Shown: piece by piece, positions 1-7,758 of the stretch
Layout of the letters: every line of letters begins with the position of its first letter
Position numbering within the stretch: the stretch's first letter is position 1
Origin: Pseudomonadota bacterium
GTDB lineage: Bacteria; Pseudomonadota; Gammaproteobacteria; Burkholderiales; Burkholderiaceae_D
Assembly (NCBI GenBank): GCA_023416415.1
Contig: JAEZHR010000050.1
Span: 1-14,752 of the forward strand
Direction of reading: 5' to 3'
Length of the DNA: 14,752 nt
The notes under the pieces: generated by a model
Seen by the model: the letters and a program-made list of their open reading frames with translations, nothing else
What the model was told of the DNA's origin: nothing
Database searches by the model: none
Program-made: the position numbers and the translations under genes

Positions 1-1257
1 GAGTTTGTCCGGGTTCATCGCGAGACACATCGAGCAGCCCGGCTCGCGCCACTCGAAGCCGGCGTCCCGGAAAATCTTGTCCAGCCCTTCGCGCTCGGCC
101 TGCTCCTTGACCAGGCCGGAACCCGGCACCACCATCGCCAGCTTCACGTTCGAGGCACGGAATTTGCCGCGCACGACGGCCGCGGCGGCACGCAGGTCCT
201 CTATGCGGGAGTTGGTGCAGGAGCCAATGAATACCTTGTCGATACGGATGTCGGCCATCGGCGTGTTCGGCTTGAGGTCCATGTACGCCAGGGCCTTTTC
301 CATGGCGTCGCGCTTGACGGCATCCTTTTCCTTGTCCGGATCGGGTACGCGTTCGTCGATGGCGATCACCATTTCGGGCGACGTGCCCCAGGTAACCTGC
401 GGCTTGATCTCGGCCGCGTCAAGCGTCACCACCATGTCGAACTTCGCACCCTGATCGGAATGCAGGGTACGCCAGTATTCGACGGCCCGATCCCAGTGCG
501 GACCAACCGGCGAAAACGGCCGGCCCTTGACGTAATTGATCGTGGTGTCGTCAACGGCCACCATGCCGGCGCGTGCGCCCGCCTCGATGGCCATATTGCA
601 GATCGTCATGCGGCCTTCCATCGACAGCGATCGGATGGTCGAACCGGCGAATTCGATTGCGTAGCCCGTACCGCCGGCCGTACCGATCCTGCCGATCACG
701 GCCAGCACGATGTCCTTGGCCGTCACTCCGAGCGGCAGGGCGCCGTCAACCTGCACCAGCATGGCTTTCGATTTCTTGGCCAGCAGAGTCTGGGTTGCCA
801 GCACATGCTCGACTTCGGAAGTGCCGATGCCATGAGCCAGACAGCCGAATGCGCCATGGGTCGAGGTATGAGAGTCACCGCAGACGACCGTCATGCCAGG
901 CAAGGTTGCGCCCTGCTCCGGTCCGATCACGTGGACGATGCCCTGACGCTTGTCGCGCATGCTGAAATAGGTCAAGCCATATTCCTTCGTGTTTGCATCC
1001 AGGGTTTCGACCTGAAGGCGCGAAACCGGGTCGGCGATGCCGCCTGCACGATCCGTGGTCGGAACGTTGTGATCGGCCACAGCCAGATTCGCGGACAGCC
1101 TCCAGGGCTTGCGTTCGGCCAGCTTCAGGCCTTCGAACGCCTGCGGGCTGGTGACTTCATGTACCAGATGACGGTCGATGTAGAGGATGGAAGTGCCGTC
1201 TTCCTCGGTGTGGACGACATGTGCGTCCCAAAGTTTGTCGTAGAGCGTGCGGGCCAT
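1..1257 (-). CDS. leuC: 3-isopropylmalate dehydratase large subunit, 3' end cut by window
   Basis: LeuC, with the small subunit LeuD, isomerises 2-isopropylmalate to 3-isopropylmalate in cytoplasmic leucine synthesis. Of about 466-470 residues usual for the family, 419 are visible; the C-terminus runs off the left edge. The start MARTLYDKLWDAHVV is the standard LeuC N-terminus. The three 4Fe-4S cysteines are present: Cys347 in FIGSCTNSR and Cys408/Cys411 in GCSMC. The aconitase-type segment CGDSHTSTHGAFG lies at 126-138. No good Shine-Dalgarno precedes the ATG (the 12 bases upstream are pyrimidine-rich), so initiation may be weak or helped by an unseen feature, but no upstream in-frame start looks better. 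leuD and leuB would be expected beyond the left edge, which cannot be seen. Identity is certain. Confidence 0.97.
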   Translation of the reverse strand, partial: MARTLYDKLWDAHVVHTEEDGTSILYIDRHLVHEVTSPQAFEGLKLAERKPWRLSANLAVADHNVPTTDRAGGIADPVSRLQVETLDANTKEYGLTYFSMRDKRQGIVHVIGPEQGATLPGMTVVCGDSHTSTHGAFGCLAHGIGTSEVEHVLATQTLLAKKSKAMLVQVDGALPLGVTAKDIVLAVIGRIGTAGGTGYAIEFAGSTIRSLSMEGRMTICNMAIEAGARAGMVAVDDTTINYVKGRPFSPVGPHWDRAVEYWRTLHSDQGAKFDMVVTLDAAEIKPQVTWGTSPEMVIAIDERVPDPDKEKDAVKRDAMEKALAYMDLKPNTPMADIRIDKVFIGSCTNSRIEDLRAAAAVVRGKFRASNVKLAMVVPGSGLVKEQAEREGLDKIFRDAGFEWREPGCSMCLAMNPDKL

Positions 1258-1342
1258 GGAAACGAACGTACTTGTCGGTAGGCAATACGGAGGGAACTCC
1301 CGATTATGCCATAGTTGTGCTTCGCAAAAGCTCGACGTGGAA

Positions 1343-1364
1343 GACCGCCGGCAGACCGGCGGTC
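1343..1364 (-). terminator. hairpin after the M48 protease gene, possible terminator
   Basis: Perfect 9-bp inverted repeat (GACCGCCGG / CCGGCGGTC) with a 4-base loop, starting 9 bases past the stop codon of the M48 gene, in the 116-base gap before leuC. On the minus strand it is followed only by TTCC and a later short T run, so it is a strong hairpin but a weak classical terminator. It may be an intrinsic terminator or a 3'-end stabiliser. The rest of the gap shows no gene and no convincing leuC promoter. Confidence 0.5.
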
Positions 1365-1373
1365 GGAATGCAC

Positions 1374-2189
1374 CTAGCGTGCGTTCTGATACAGCGGCAT
1401 CACCCGTTCGGCGTAGACGCTCAGATCCCGCAGCCTGTCCTCGCGCGGCGGGTGCGTGGACAGGAACGCGGGCGGCTGGGAGCCGCCGGCCTGCCCCATC
1501 TTCTGCCAGAGCGAAATGGCAGCGCGCGGATCGTAGCCAGCACGGGCGACGAGCTCGACGCCCATGCGGTCGGCCTCGGTTTCTTGTCGGCGCGAGTTCG
1601 GCAGTCCGAGTACCCCCATGTAGGCCATCTCGGCGCCCTTCTGTGCGAAATCGCCGAGTCCGAACAAGGCCGCACCAAGGGAAATCGCACCTTGGGCCAC
1701 CATCTGCTCGGATGCGCGCTCGCGCGAATGTTCGCGCAAGGCGTGCGAGATTTCGTGGCCGAGTACCGCTGCCAGCTCCGCATCCGTCAGGTTCAGCTTC
1801 TCGAGCAAGCCACTGTAGACGGCGATCTTCCCTCCCGGCATTACCCACGCGTTGGCCTCGGGCAGATCAAGTACGTTGACTTCCCAGTTCCAATTGCGTG
1901 CATCAGCGCGAAAATGGGTCGTTTGCGGAATCAGTTTCTGGACCACCCGCTGCACGCGCGCAAGTTGCTCGGGATTGCGACTGAGCACGTCTTTCTTGCG
2001 CGCGTCAGCAATGACCGCTGCATATTGCTGACCGGCGGCCTGCTCCAGCGCCTCGGCCGACACGGCCATCCGCTGCTCGCGCTGCACCCCGACTACACCA
2101 GCGTCAGTCGTCTGCACCGTTTCGCAGGCCATGAATGCCGCCACCGAAGTCGCCACCAGAGCGCACTTCAACACCTGTGTCAGTTTCAT
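1374..2189 (-). CDS. M48 family zinc metalloprotease, exported, probable lipoprotein
   Basis: A 271-residue M48 peptidase of the periplasmic LoiP/YcaL/BepA-like kind, probably acting in envelope protein quality control. The zinc motif HEISH is at 145-149, the third-ligand motif ETEAD at 203-207, and the conserved STHP of this family at 244-247. The N-terminus has Lys3/Lys8, a hydrophobic stretch and then Cys22, which suggests a lipoprotein signal. The residues before the Cys are F-M-A, which is not a textbook lipobox (L-A/S-G/A), so a signal peptidase I site near AFMA-C cannot be excluded. A clear Shine-Dalgarno (AAGGGG, 5 bases before the ATG) supports this start. The 220-base gap upstream toward aroC holds no gene, only two small GC hairpins (2298-2313 and 2342-2357). 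Family is sure; substrate unknown. Confidence 0.93.
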   Translation of the reverse strand: MKLTQVLKCALVATSVAAFMACETVQTTDAGVVGVQREQRMAVSAEALEQAAGQQYAAVIADARKKDVLSRNPEQLARVQRVVQKLIPQTTHFRADARNWNWEVNVLDLPEANAWVMPGGKIAVYSGLLEKLNLTDAELAAVLGHEISHALREHSRERASEQMVAQGAISLGAALFGLGDFAQKGAEMAYMGVLGLPNSRRQETEADRMGVELVARAGYDPRAAISLWQKMGQAGGSQPPAFLSTHPPREDRLRDLSVYAERVMPLYQNAR

Positions 2190-2409
2190 CTTTTCCCCTT
2201 GGAATTGGTGACGGACTTAGGCCATGCCCGAATCGCCGCGACGACTTCGGCGGGCGCGGCGGTGCCATGAAATAGACTGCAGGCATGTCGAAAGTATCCC
2301 GGAAGGGACCGGGCGCAAACGCAACGTGTGTGCCGGATCACCAGTGCGCCCGCACTGAAAGGATGCAGACCGCATCCGAAGTTGGAAGCGGGGGACGGGA
2401 ATGGAAGAA

Positions 2410-3519
2410 CTATTTCGGACTTGCCGGACTTGCCGCGATCGCCGGCGTATCAACCCGCACATCGCCGCATTGAGCGCGACGACGCAGCGCGTGATCCATC
2501 AATACCAGGGCGAGCATCGCTTCGGCGATAGGCGTGGCGCGAATGCCGACACAGGGGTCATGCCGACCATGCGTGACGACTTCAACCGGATGGCCTGCCT
2601 TGTCAATCGAGCGGCGCGGCGTGCGGATGCTGGACGTCGGCTTGATGGCCAGCGAAACGGTAATGTCCTGACCGGTAGAGATGCCACCAAGAACGCCGCC
2701 GGCATTATTGCTGAGAAATCCTTCAGGCGTCAGTTCATCGCCATGCTCGCTGCCCTTCTGGCTCACCGAGGCGAACCCGGCACCGATCTCCACGCCCTTG
2801 ACCGCATTGATGCCCATCATCGCATGCGCAATGTCCGCGTCGAGCTTGTCGTAGATCGGTTCGCCGAGGCCGACGGGCACGTTGCGCGCCACGACCTCGA
2901 TGCGTGCCCCGCAGGAATCGCCGTCCTTGCGCAGCTGGTCCATATAGGCCTCCAGCCGGGAGATCACGCTGGCGTTCGCGGCAAAGAAGGGATTGCCCAG
3001 CACGTAATCCCAGGATTCGAACGGAATCGGAATCTCGCCGAGCTGGCTCATGCAGCCGAGAAAAACCGTTCCGTACTGTTCACGCAGCCATTTCTTCGCT
3101 ATTGCTGCGGCACCGACCACGGGAGCGGTCAGGCGTGCCGAGGAACGTCCTCCCCCGCGCGGGTCACGGATGCCGTACTTGTGCCAGTAGGCGTAATCGG
3201 CGTGACCGGGACGGTAGGTGTCAAGAATGTTGCCGTAATCCTTGCTCCGCTGATCCTGGTTGCGTATCAGGAGCGCGATCGGCGTGCCGGTGGTACGTCC
3301 CTCGTAGACGCCGGAAAGAATCTCGACCGTGTCCGGCTCCTGGCGTTGCGTGACATGACGCGAGGTGCCTGGCTTGCGACGGTCCAGCTCGGGCTGAATA
3401 TCCTGCTCGGACAAGACCATGCCAGGCGGGCAGCCGTCAATCACACAACCTATCGCCGGCCCATGTGACTCACCGAAGGTTGTGACCGAAAATAATTTAC
3501 CAATGCTGTTGCCGGACAT
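2410..3519 (-). CDS. aroC: chorismate synthase
   Basis: AroC removes phosphate from 5-enolpyruvylshikimate-3-phosphate to give chorismate, using reduced FMN, in the cytoplasm. From this start it has 369 residues; the family is usually 360-370. Motifs: GESHG at 16-20 in signature 1, HADYAYWHKYG at 106-116, and GGGRSSARLTAPVVGAAAIA at 122-141, which fits the second chorismate synthase signature in its betaproteobacterial form. The C-terminal part has GRHDPCVGIRATPIAEAMLA at 318-337. The reading frame is open for 25 more codons upstream, but MSGNSIGKLFSVTTFGESHG is the conserved N-terminus, so the ATG at 3519 is chosen. No strong Shine-Dalgarno is visible. It follows the CBS gene on the same strand after 200 non-coding bases, which probably carry its promoter. 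Confidence 0.97.
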   Translation of the reverse strand: MSGNSIGKLFSVTTFGESHGPAIGCVIDGCPPGMVLSEQDIQPELDRRKPGTSRHVTQRQEPDTVEILSGVYEGRTTGTPIALLIRNQDQRSKDYGNILDTYRPGHADYAYWHKYGIRDPRGGGRSSARLTAPVVGAAAIAKKWLREQYGTVFLGCMSQLGEIPIPFESWDYVLGNPFFAANASVISRLEAYMDQLRKDGDSCGARIEVVARNVPVGLGEPIYDKLDADIAHAMMGINAVKGVEIGAGFASVSQKGSEHGDELTPEGFLSNNAGGVLGGISTGQDITVSLAIKPTSSIRTPRRSIDKAGHPVEVVTHGRHDPCVGIRATPIAEAMLALVLMDHALRRRAQCGDVRVDTPAIAASPASPK

Positions 3520-3550
3520 GTCTTGCGTCGTGTTACAGGGGAAAGACCGC

Positions 3551-3556
3551 ATTCTA
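3551..3556 (-). promoter_or_regulatory. possible -10 element of aroC
   Basis: TAGAAT (5 of 6 to the sigma70 -10 consensus) on the minus strand, 31 bases upstream of the aroC ATG. It would give a leader of about 24 bases. No convincing -35 element sits 16-18 bases further up, so this is a weak call. The remaining part of the 200-base gap (3557-3719) shows no gene. Confidence 0.3.
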
Positions 3557-3719
3557 ACGCATCGCCCCTTGCCTTCCGGCTGCCGTACCCGCACTACCCG
3601 AAGGCGCCCTTGCCCCGCTTGCGGCTCAGAACAGCGTAGGGCGAGTGATAACGGCGGGCATTTCGAGCGATGGTGCGCAGCTCGGAATCAGGCTGACCGG
3701 GACAGGAGAATGCCTTGCA

Positions 3720-4172
3720 CTATTCGCCCTTCTCCGCCTCCTCCGGCCAGGCACGGATATAGGCCTTGAGCATCTGGTTCTCGAAGCTTTGCGCCTCAAC
3801 CACTGCCTTGGCCACGTCATAGAACGAGATCACGCCAAGCAGGGTGCGAGCGCTAAGCACCGGTACATAGCGCGCATGACGCTCCAACATGAGCCGACGC
3901 ACTTCGTTGACCTCGGTGTCGGGCGTGATCGTAATCGGCGAATCGTCCATGTGCTTGCGCACCGTGTTGCTGCCGATCGCCCCCTTGTTGGCATGCAGCG
4001 CCTTGATCACTTCCCGGAAGGTCAGCATGCCGACCAATTCTCCGTATTCCATGACCACCAATGAACCGATGTCATGCTCGGCCATGATATCGACGGCTTC
4101 AGCCAAAGGGCGGTCGGGTGTGACGGTGTACAGGATTTCACCCTTGACCTTGAGAATTTCGGAAGCTTTCAT
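3720..4172 (-). CDS. protein with two CBS domains
   Basis: A 150-residue cytoplasmic protein made almost entirely of a CBS pair (Bateman module): CBS1 about 8-62 (SLVVMEYGELVGMLTFREV) and CBS2 about 72-128 (ARYVPVLSARTLLGVISFYD). Such stand-alone pairs usually bind adenine nucleotides such as AMP, ATP or S-adenosylmethionine and sense energy or metabolite state; ligand and partner cannot be told from this sequence. The short C-terminal tail (FENQMLKAYIRAWP) is typical of this betaproteobacterial family. The frame is open 33 codons upstream, but homologues start at MKASEILKVK-like sequence, so the ATG at 4172 is preferred. No clear Shine-Dalgarno. It is divergent from metY across 145 bases and lies upstream of aroC on the same strand. 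Confidence 0.9.
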   Translation of the reverse strand: MKASEILKVKGEILYTVTPDRPLAEAVDIMAEHDIGSLVVMEYGELVGMLTFREVIKALHANKGAIGSNTVRKHMDDSPITITPDTEVNEVRRLMLERHARYVPVLSARTLLGVISFYDVAKAVVEAQSFENQMLKAYIRAWPEEAEKGE

Positions 4173-4263
4173 GTTGGTGCGTATTGCTGATGTCTGAACT
4201 GCAGCCGACTGTAGCGCAAGCGCGCAGAAAACGCCATACGAATGCCCCGGCGCAGCGCAAACG

Positions 4264-4290
4264 GCATGCACGCTCCGGTGTTAGCATGCA
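4264..4290. repeat. two GCATGCA repeats upstream of metY
   Basis: GCATGCA occurs at 4264-4270 and 4284-4290, exactly 20 bases apart, each containing the palindrome GCATGC. They lie 28-54 bases upstream of the metY ATG in the 145-base region between the divergent CBS gene and metY. A poor -10-like TAGCAT (4282-4287) overlaps the second copy. The spacing of two helical turns suggests an operator, but chance is possible. Nothing else in the gap is recognisable; no riboswitch fold was found by eye. Confidence 0.35.
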
Positions 4291-4317
4291 GCCACAAGAA
4301 CGACATGGAGATCCCTG

Positions 4318-5628
4318 ATGTCAGGTCCTCGCCTCCCCGGCTTTGACACGCTGTCGCTGCACGCCGGCGCCGCCCCCGACCCCGCGACCGGCGCACGCGC
4401 CACCCCGATCTATCTGACTACATCCTATGTATTCAAGGACGCCGACCACGCCGCATCCTTGTTCAACATGGAACGTGCGGGGCACGTCTATTCGCGCATA
4501 TCGAACCCGACCAATGCCGTGCTCGAAGAGCGCATCGCGGCGCTCGAAGGTGGCGTGGCCGGTCTGACCGTGGCCAGCGGCCAGGCAGCCATGCATCTCG
4601 GACTCGCCACGATCGCCGGCGCCGGCTCTCACATCGTCGCTTCGCGGGCGCTTTACGGCGGCTCGCACAATCTGCTCGCGTATACGCTCAAGCGCTTCGG
4701 CATCGAAACCACCTTCGTCGACCCGCGCGACCTCGATGCCTGGCGCACGGCGATTCGCCCGACGACCAAGGTCCTGTTCGGGGAAACATTGGGCAATCCC
4801 GGATTGGATGTGCTCGACATCCCGCGCATTGCCGAACTAGCGCACGAGCACTATCTCCCTCTGATGGTCGACGCGACCTTCACCACACCCTGGCTGCTAC
4901 GTCCGTTCGAGCATGGCGCCGACCTGCTGTTCCACTCCGCCACCAAGTTTCTGTGCGGCCACGGCACGGCCATCGGCGGATTGCTGGTCGACGGCGGCAC
5001 CTTCGACTGGCAGCGGGCGCATGAAAAAACCGGGCGATTTGCCGAACTGTGCGAACCCTATGACGGCTTCCACGGAATGGTTTTCACCGAAGAATCGACG
5101 GTGGCCGCGTTCGCATTGCGTGCACGACGCGAGGGCTTGCGCGATTTCGGCGCGGTGATGAGCCCACACAACGCATTCACCATTCTGCAAGGCATTGAAA
5201 CCTTGGGTCTGCGCATGGAACGCCACGTGGCCAATACGCGAAAGGTCGTGCAGTACCTGGCGTCCCATGCGGCAGTCGCATCGGTTGCCTATCCGGAACT
5301 CGAATCCCATCCGGACCATCTGCTTGCGCAGCGACTGCTGCCCAAGGGCTGCGGCGCCGTCCTTTCATTCAATCTCAAGGGCGATCGCGCTGCCGGACGC
5401 CGTTTCGTGGAAGCGCTGAACCTGTTCTCGCACCTGGCCAACGTGGGCGACGCCAAATCGCTGGTCATCCATCCCGCATCGACGACGCATTTCCGCGTGC
5501 CGGCGGACGAACTGGCTACGGCCGGAATTACGGAAGGAACGATGCGGCTGTCGATCGGGCTGGAAGACCCGGATGATCTGATCGAGGATCTGGCGCGCGC
5601 ACTGAAAGCCGCTGCAAAGGGAGCCTGA
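4318..5628 (+). CDS. metY: O-acetylhomoserine sulfhydrylase, PLP enzyme
   Basis: MetY (Cys/Met metabolism PLP family) joins O-acetylhomoserine with sulfide to make homocysteine in the cytoplasm. It has 436 residues, matching the long MetY type (about 430) rather than the roughly 390-residue MetZ or MetB. Landmarks: SRISNPTNAVLEERIAALEG at 59-78, the PLP-contacting GQAAMH at 88-93, catalytic PLP lysine Lys210 in HSATKFLCGHG, and the MetY-type insert around 230-260 (GRFAELCEPYDGFHGMVF). The PLP-ring aspartate is Asp185 in VDATFTTP, where most family members have VDNTF. A good Shine-Dalgarno (GGAG, 7 bases before the ATG) supports the start. The hydrolase gene begins one base after its stop, so they form an operon. 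Use of O-succinylhomoserine cannot be excluded from sequence alone. Confidence 0.92.
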   Translation: MSGPRLPGFDTLSLHAGAAPDPATGARATPIYLTTSYVFKDADHAASLFNMERAGHVYSRISNPTNAVLEERIAALEGGVAGLTVASGQAAMHLGLATIAGAGSHIVASRALYGGSHNLLAYTLKRFGIETTFVDPRDLDAWRTAIRPTTKVLFGETLGNPGLDVLDIPRIAELAHEHYLPLMVDATFTTPWLLRPFEHGADLLFHSATKFLCGHGTAIGGLLVDGGTFDWQRAHEKTGRFAELCEPYDGFHGMVFTEESTVAAFALRARREGLRDFGAVMSPHNAFTILQGIETLGLRMERHVANTRKVVQYLASHAAVASVAYPELESHPDHLLAQRLLPKGCGAVLSFNLKGDRAAGRRFVEALNLFSHLANVGDAKSLVIHPASTTHFRVPADELATAGITEGTMRLSIGLEDPDDLIEDLARALKAAAKGA

Positions 5629-5629
5629 A

Positions 5630-6436
5630 ATGGAACTGAACGTACAAGGCCGGCGCGCCTACTGCTACACCGGCGGCAAGACCTTCGACGCGGCGCCCCC
5701 CACTGTCGTGTTCATTCATGGCGCGCAGAACGATCACTCGGTGTGGGTACTTCAGACGCGCTACTTCGCGCATCACGGGTACGGCGTGTTGGCGGTCGAT
5801 CTGCCCGGCCACGGACGCAGCGCCGGACCGGCACTGACTTCGGTGGAGGAGATGGCCGAATGGCTGCTTGCACTGCTGAACGCCGCCGATGTACGGCAGG
5901 CAAGCCTGATCGGCCACAGCATGGGTTCGCTGATTGCGCTGGAGGCGGCCGCCCGCGCCCCGGATCGCGTGAAGCGACTGGCGCTGGTCGGCACTGCCTA
6001 TCCGATGAAAGTTTCGCAAACGCTGCTGGACGCCTCGCGCGATGACGTCCAGACCGCAATCGACATGGTCAACATCTGGTCGCACTCGACCATTGCGGCC
6101 AAACCGTCCTGCCCCGGTCCCGGCTTCTTCAACCATGGCGGAAGCCGGCGTCTGATGCAGCGCATTGCCGCGGGAAACACGGAGCCGGTCTTCCATATCG
6201 ATTTCACGGCTTGCAACAATTATGCGAACGGCGAAGCGGCTGCCGCCTGCGTGCAATGTCCCACCCTGCTCCTCTTGGGCAAGCGTGATCTGATGACGCA
6301 ATTGCGAGCTGCGGCAGCGCTGCGCGAAGGCCTGGCTCAATGTCGCGTCGTACAACTGGAAGACTGCGGACACGCACTGATGGCTGAACAGCCGGATGCG
6401 GTGTTGAATGCGTTGTACGACTTCGTGTCGTCCTGA
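5630..6436 (+). CDS. alpha/beta hydrolase, unknown substrate
   Basis: A 268-residue single-domain alpha/beta hydrolase with no signal peptide, so probably cytoplasmic. The oxyanion-hole segment FIHGAQNDHSVW is at 28-39, and the motif AVDLPGHGRS at 55-64. The nucleophile Ser97 is in GHSMG, the acid is likely Asp220 (GKRD) and the histidine His248 (CGHAL), so the triad is complete. The Shine-Dalgarno (AAGGGAG) lies inside the last codons of metY and the start is one base past the metY stop, indicating translational coupling. It lacks the length and features of homoserine acetyltransferase (MetX), so it is not the obvious supplier of the metY substrate. Activity is unknown: esterase, lactonase or C-C hydrolase are all possible. 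Confidence 0.88.
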   Translation: MELNVQGRRAYCYTGGKTFDAAPPTVVFIHGAQNDHSVWVLQTRYFAHHGYGVLAVDLPGHGRSAGPALTSVEEMAEWLLALLNAADVRQASLIGHSMGSLIALEAAARAPDRVKRLALVGTAYPMKVSQTLLDASRDDVQTAIDMVNIWSHSTIAAKPSCPGPGFFNHGGSRRLMQRIAAGNTEPVFHIDFTACNNYANGEAAAACVQCPTLLLLGKRDLMTQLRAAAALREGLAQCRVVQLEDCGHALMAEQPDAVLNALYDFVSS

Positions 6437-6444
6437 AGCCTTCC

Positions 6445-7740
6445 TCAGCCGGCCGACACGGCGCGGGCAGCAGCCAGGTCGGCCGGCTCGCTGAACTGCG
6501 AACTCAAGGACACTGCAAGCCGCGCATTGAGTGCCTCGTTGACTTGTGCGGCAAGTGCAGGATTTTCCTGCGCGGAAAACGCGAACAGACGATAGACGTC
6601 AGCCACGGTCAGGCTATCCGGATTGGCCAACAGTACCCAGCGCCCGTAACCTTCCATCGCGTGCCTGCGAAAGGGCAGTCGGGATCGGCGCTCCGGAGCC
6701 AGGCGCGCAACCCATCCTGTCTCGCGCATTTTTTCCAGCAAGCCTTCGAGTTCCTCGTAGCCGAGGCGGGTCGCAGCGCGCAATGCAACCAGTTCGACTG
6801 CCGCATTGCCCGGCGCGCGCCGCGCTTCCACCAGCGCATTCAGAATCGCCATGGCGTCCACGAATGCGCTGCCTGGCGCCGCGACATGCCACCAGCGCTC
6901 GTACTTGACCACCGGCAACGCTGCCGCCAGCACGGCCCCGATCAGCGCTATCAGCCACGAGACATAAACCCAAAGCAGAAACACCGGCAGCGCCGCAAGC
7001 GCACCGTAAATCACCGTGTAGGTCGGCAAGCCGGTGATGAATACCACGAACACCGCCTTGGCCACCTCGAAGGCAATCGCTGCCAGCAAGCCGCCCCAGG
7101 CCGCGTCCAGCCAGTTGACGTAACGATTGGGAACCACCATGTAGAGCAGCGTGAATGCCGATGCCGTCAACAGCACCGAAACAAGCGTGTACAGCACGCT
7201 GCCCAACAGCTGTGCATCCGGCAGCAATCCGCCGGCATCGGAGAACAGGTTCGACGTCACGGTGAAGGAAACCCCGACCAGCAAAGGGCCGAATGTGACG
7301 ATCGCCCAGTAAACGATCAGGCGCTGCAGCATGGGACGTGGCGTGCGCACACGCCAGATGTGATTGAAGGTGCTGTCGATCGTCAACATCGTGATGAGCG
7401 TGGTGACGAGCAGACCGAGGGCACTAAAGGCTGACAGACGTCGTGCCTGGAGCGCAAATTGGTTCAGATTGTCGAGGATGGTATCGGCGATCGAGGCCGG
7501 CATCAGTGTCTGGATGAAATAGGATTCCAGCGCGGCACGGAACTGGTTGAAGATCGGAAAGGCGGTGAAGACGGCGAACACCACCGTCAGCACCGGCACC
7601 AGGGCCAGTACGGTGGTGAAGGTCAGACTACCCGCGACTTCGGGCAGCCGCTCTTCCTCGAGCCGGCGCAGCGCAAAGCGCGCCAGCGTCTTGGCATCGT
7701 CGAGGGAAGCACGGCGAAACAGGCGGGGAACAAGTTGCAT
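6445..7740 (-). CDS. yihY: YihY/BrkB family inner-membrane protein
   Basis: A 431-residue integral membrane protein of the YihY/BrkB family (formerly misnamed ribonuclease BN; function unresolved). The conserved N-terminal signature AGSLTFTTVLALVPVLTVVF starts at about 36. About six membrane segments can be read at 40-62, 103-124, 141-164, 178-203, 213-238 and 244-277, followed by a soluble C-terminal domain from about 290 that resembles a winged-helix fold (LGYEELEGLLEKMRETGWVA). The soluble tail is the form common in betaproteobacteria; E. coli YihY is shorter. Start chosen at the only ATG before the conserved region; no strong Shine-Dalgarno. It diverges from wrbA with a 52-base gap and probably uses the minus-strand face of the symmetric -10 element there. 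Its 3' end is 8 bases from the hydrolase stop. Confidence 0.92.
   Translation of the reverse strand: MQLVPRLFRRASLDDAKTLARFALRRLEEERLPEVAGSLTFTTVLALVPVLTVVFAVFTAFPIFNQFRAALESYFIQTLMPASIADTILDNLNQFALQARRLSAFSALGLLVTTLITMLTIDSTFNHIWRVRTPRPMLQRLIVYWAIVTFGPLLVGVSFTVTSNLFSDAGGLLPDAQLLGSVLYTLVSVLLTASAFTLLYMVVPNRYVNWLDAAWGGLLAAIAFEVAKAVFVVFITGLPTYTVIYGALAALPVFLLWVYVSWLIALIGAVLAAALPVVKYERWWHVAAPGSAFVDAMAILNALVEARRAPGNAAVELVALRAATRLGYEELEGLLEKMRETGWVARLAPERRSRLPFRRHAMEGYGRWVLLANPDSLTVADVYRLFAFSAQENPALAAQVNEALNARLAVSLSSQFSEPADLAAARAVSAG
6447..6488. repeat. 11-bp inverted repeat at the metY operon / yihY convergence
   Basis: Perfect inverted repeat AGCCGGCCGAC (6447-6457) and GTCGGCCGGCT (6478-6488) with a 20-base spacer. 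It begins 11 bases after the hydrolase stop and lies inside the last codons of the convergent YihY gene. The convergent stops are only 8 bases apart, so there is no room for a separate terminator, and this structure may end the plus-strand transcript. It has no T run on either side. Confidence 0.45.
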
Positions 7741-7758
7741 GCGCTACGTCAGGCGGAG

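Noticed and set aside
2104..2286. 60-codon minus-strand frame overlapping the M48 start
   Set aside because: Out of frame with the M48 gene, low-complexity charged sequence and no ribosome site.
2298..2357. Small hairpins between aroC and the M48 gene as a terminator
   Set aside because: Stems are only 5-6 bp and no T run follows on the minus strand.
460..3468. Three long plus-strand open frames (460-1281, 1221-2270, 2401-3468; 273-355 codons)
   Set aside because: They lie exactly opposite leuC, the M48 gene and aroC, show no recognisable domains and are Arg/His/Gln-rich, as expected for antisense frames of GC-rich genes.
3520..3594. 25-codon N-terminal extension of aroC
   Set aside because: The conserved chorismate synthase N-terminus begins at the ATG at 3519; the extension contains the only -10-like sequence and has no ribosome site.
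4173..4317. SAM-type riboswitch before metY
   Set aside because: The leader is short, with no recognisable conserved core; only the two GCATGCA repeats stand out.
6544..7434. Plus-strand open frame of 296 codons
   Set aside because: Fully antisense to the YihY gene; its Gln/Arg/His-rich translation resembles no family, while the minus frame has a clear membrane-protein signature.
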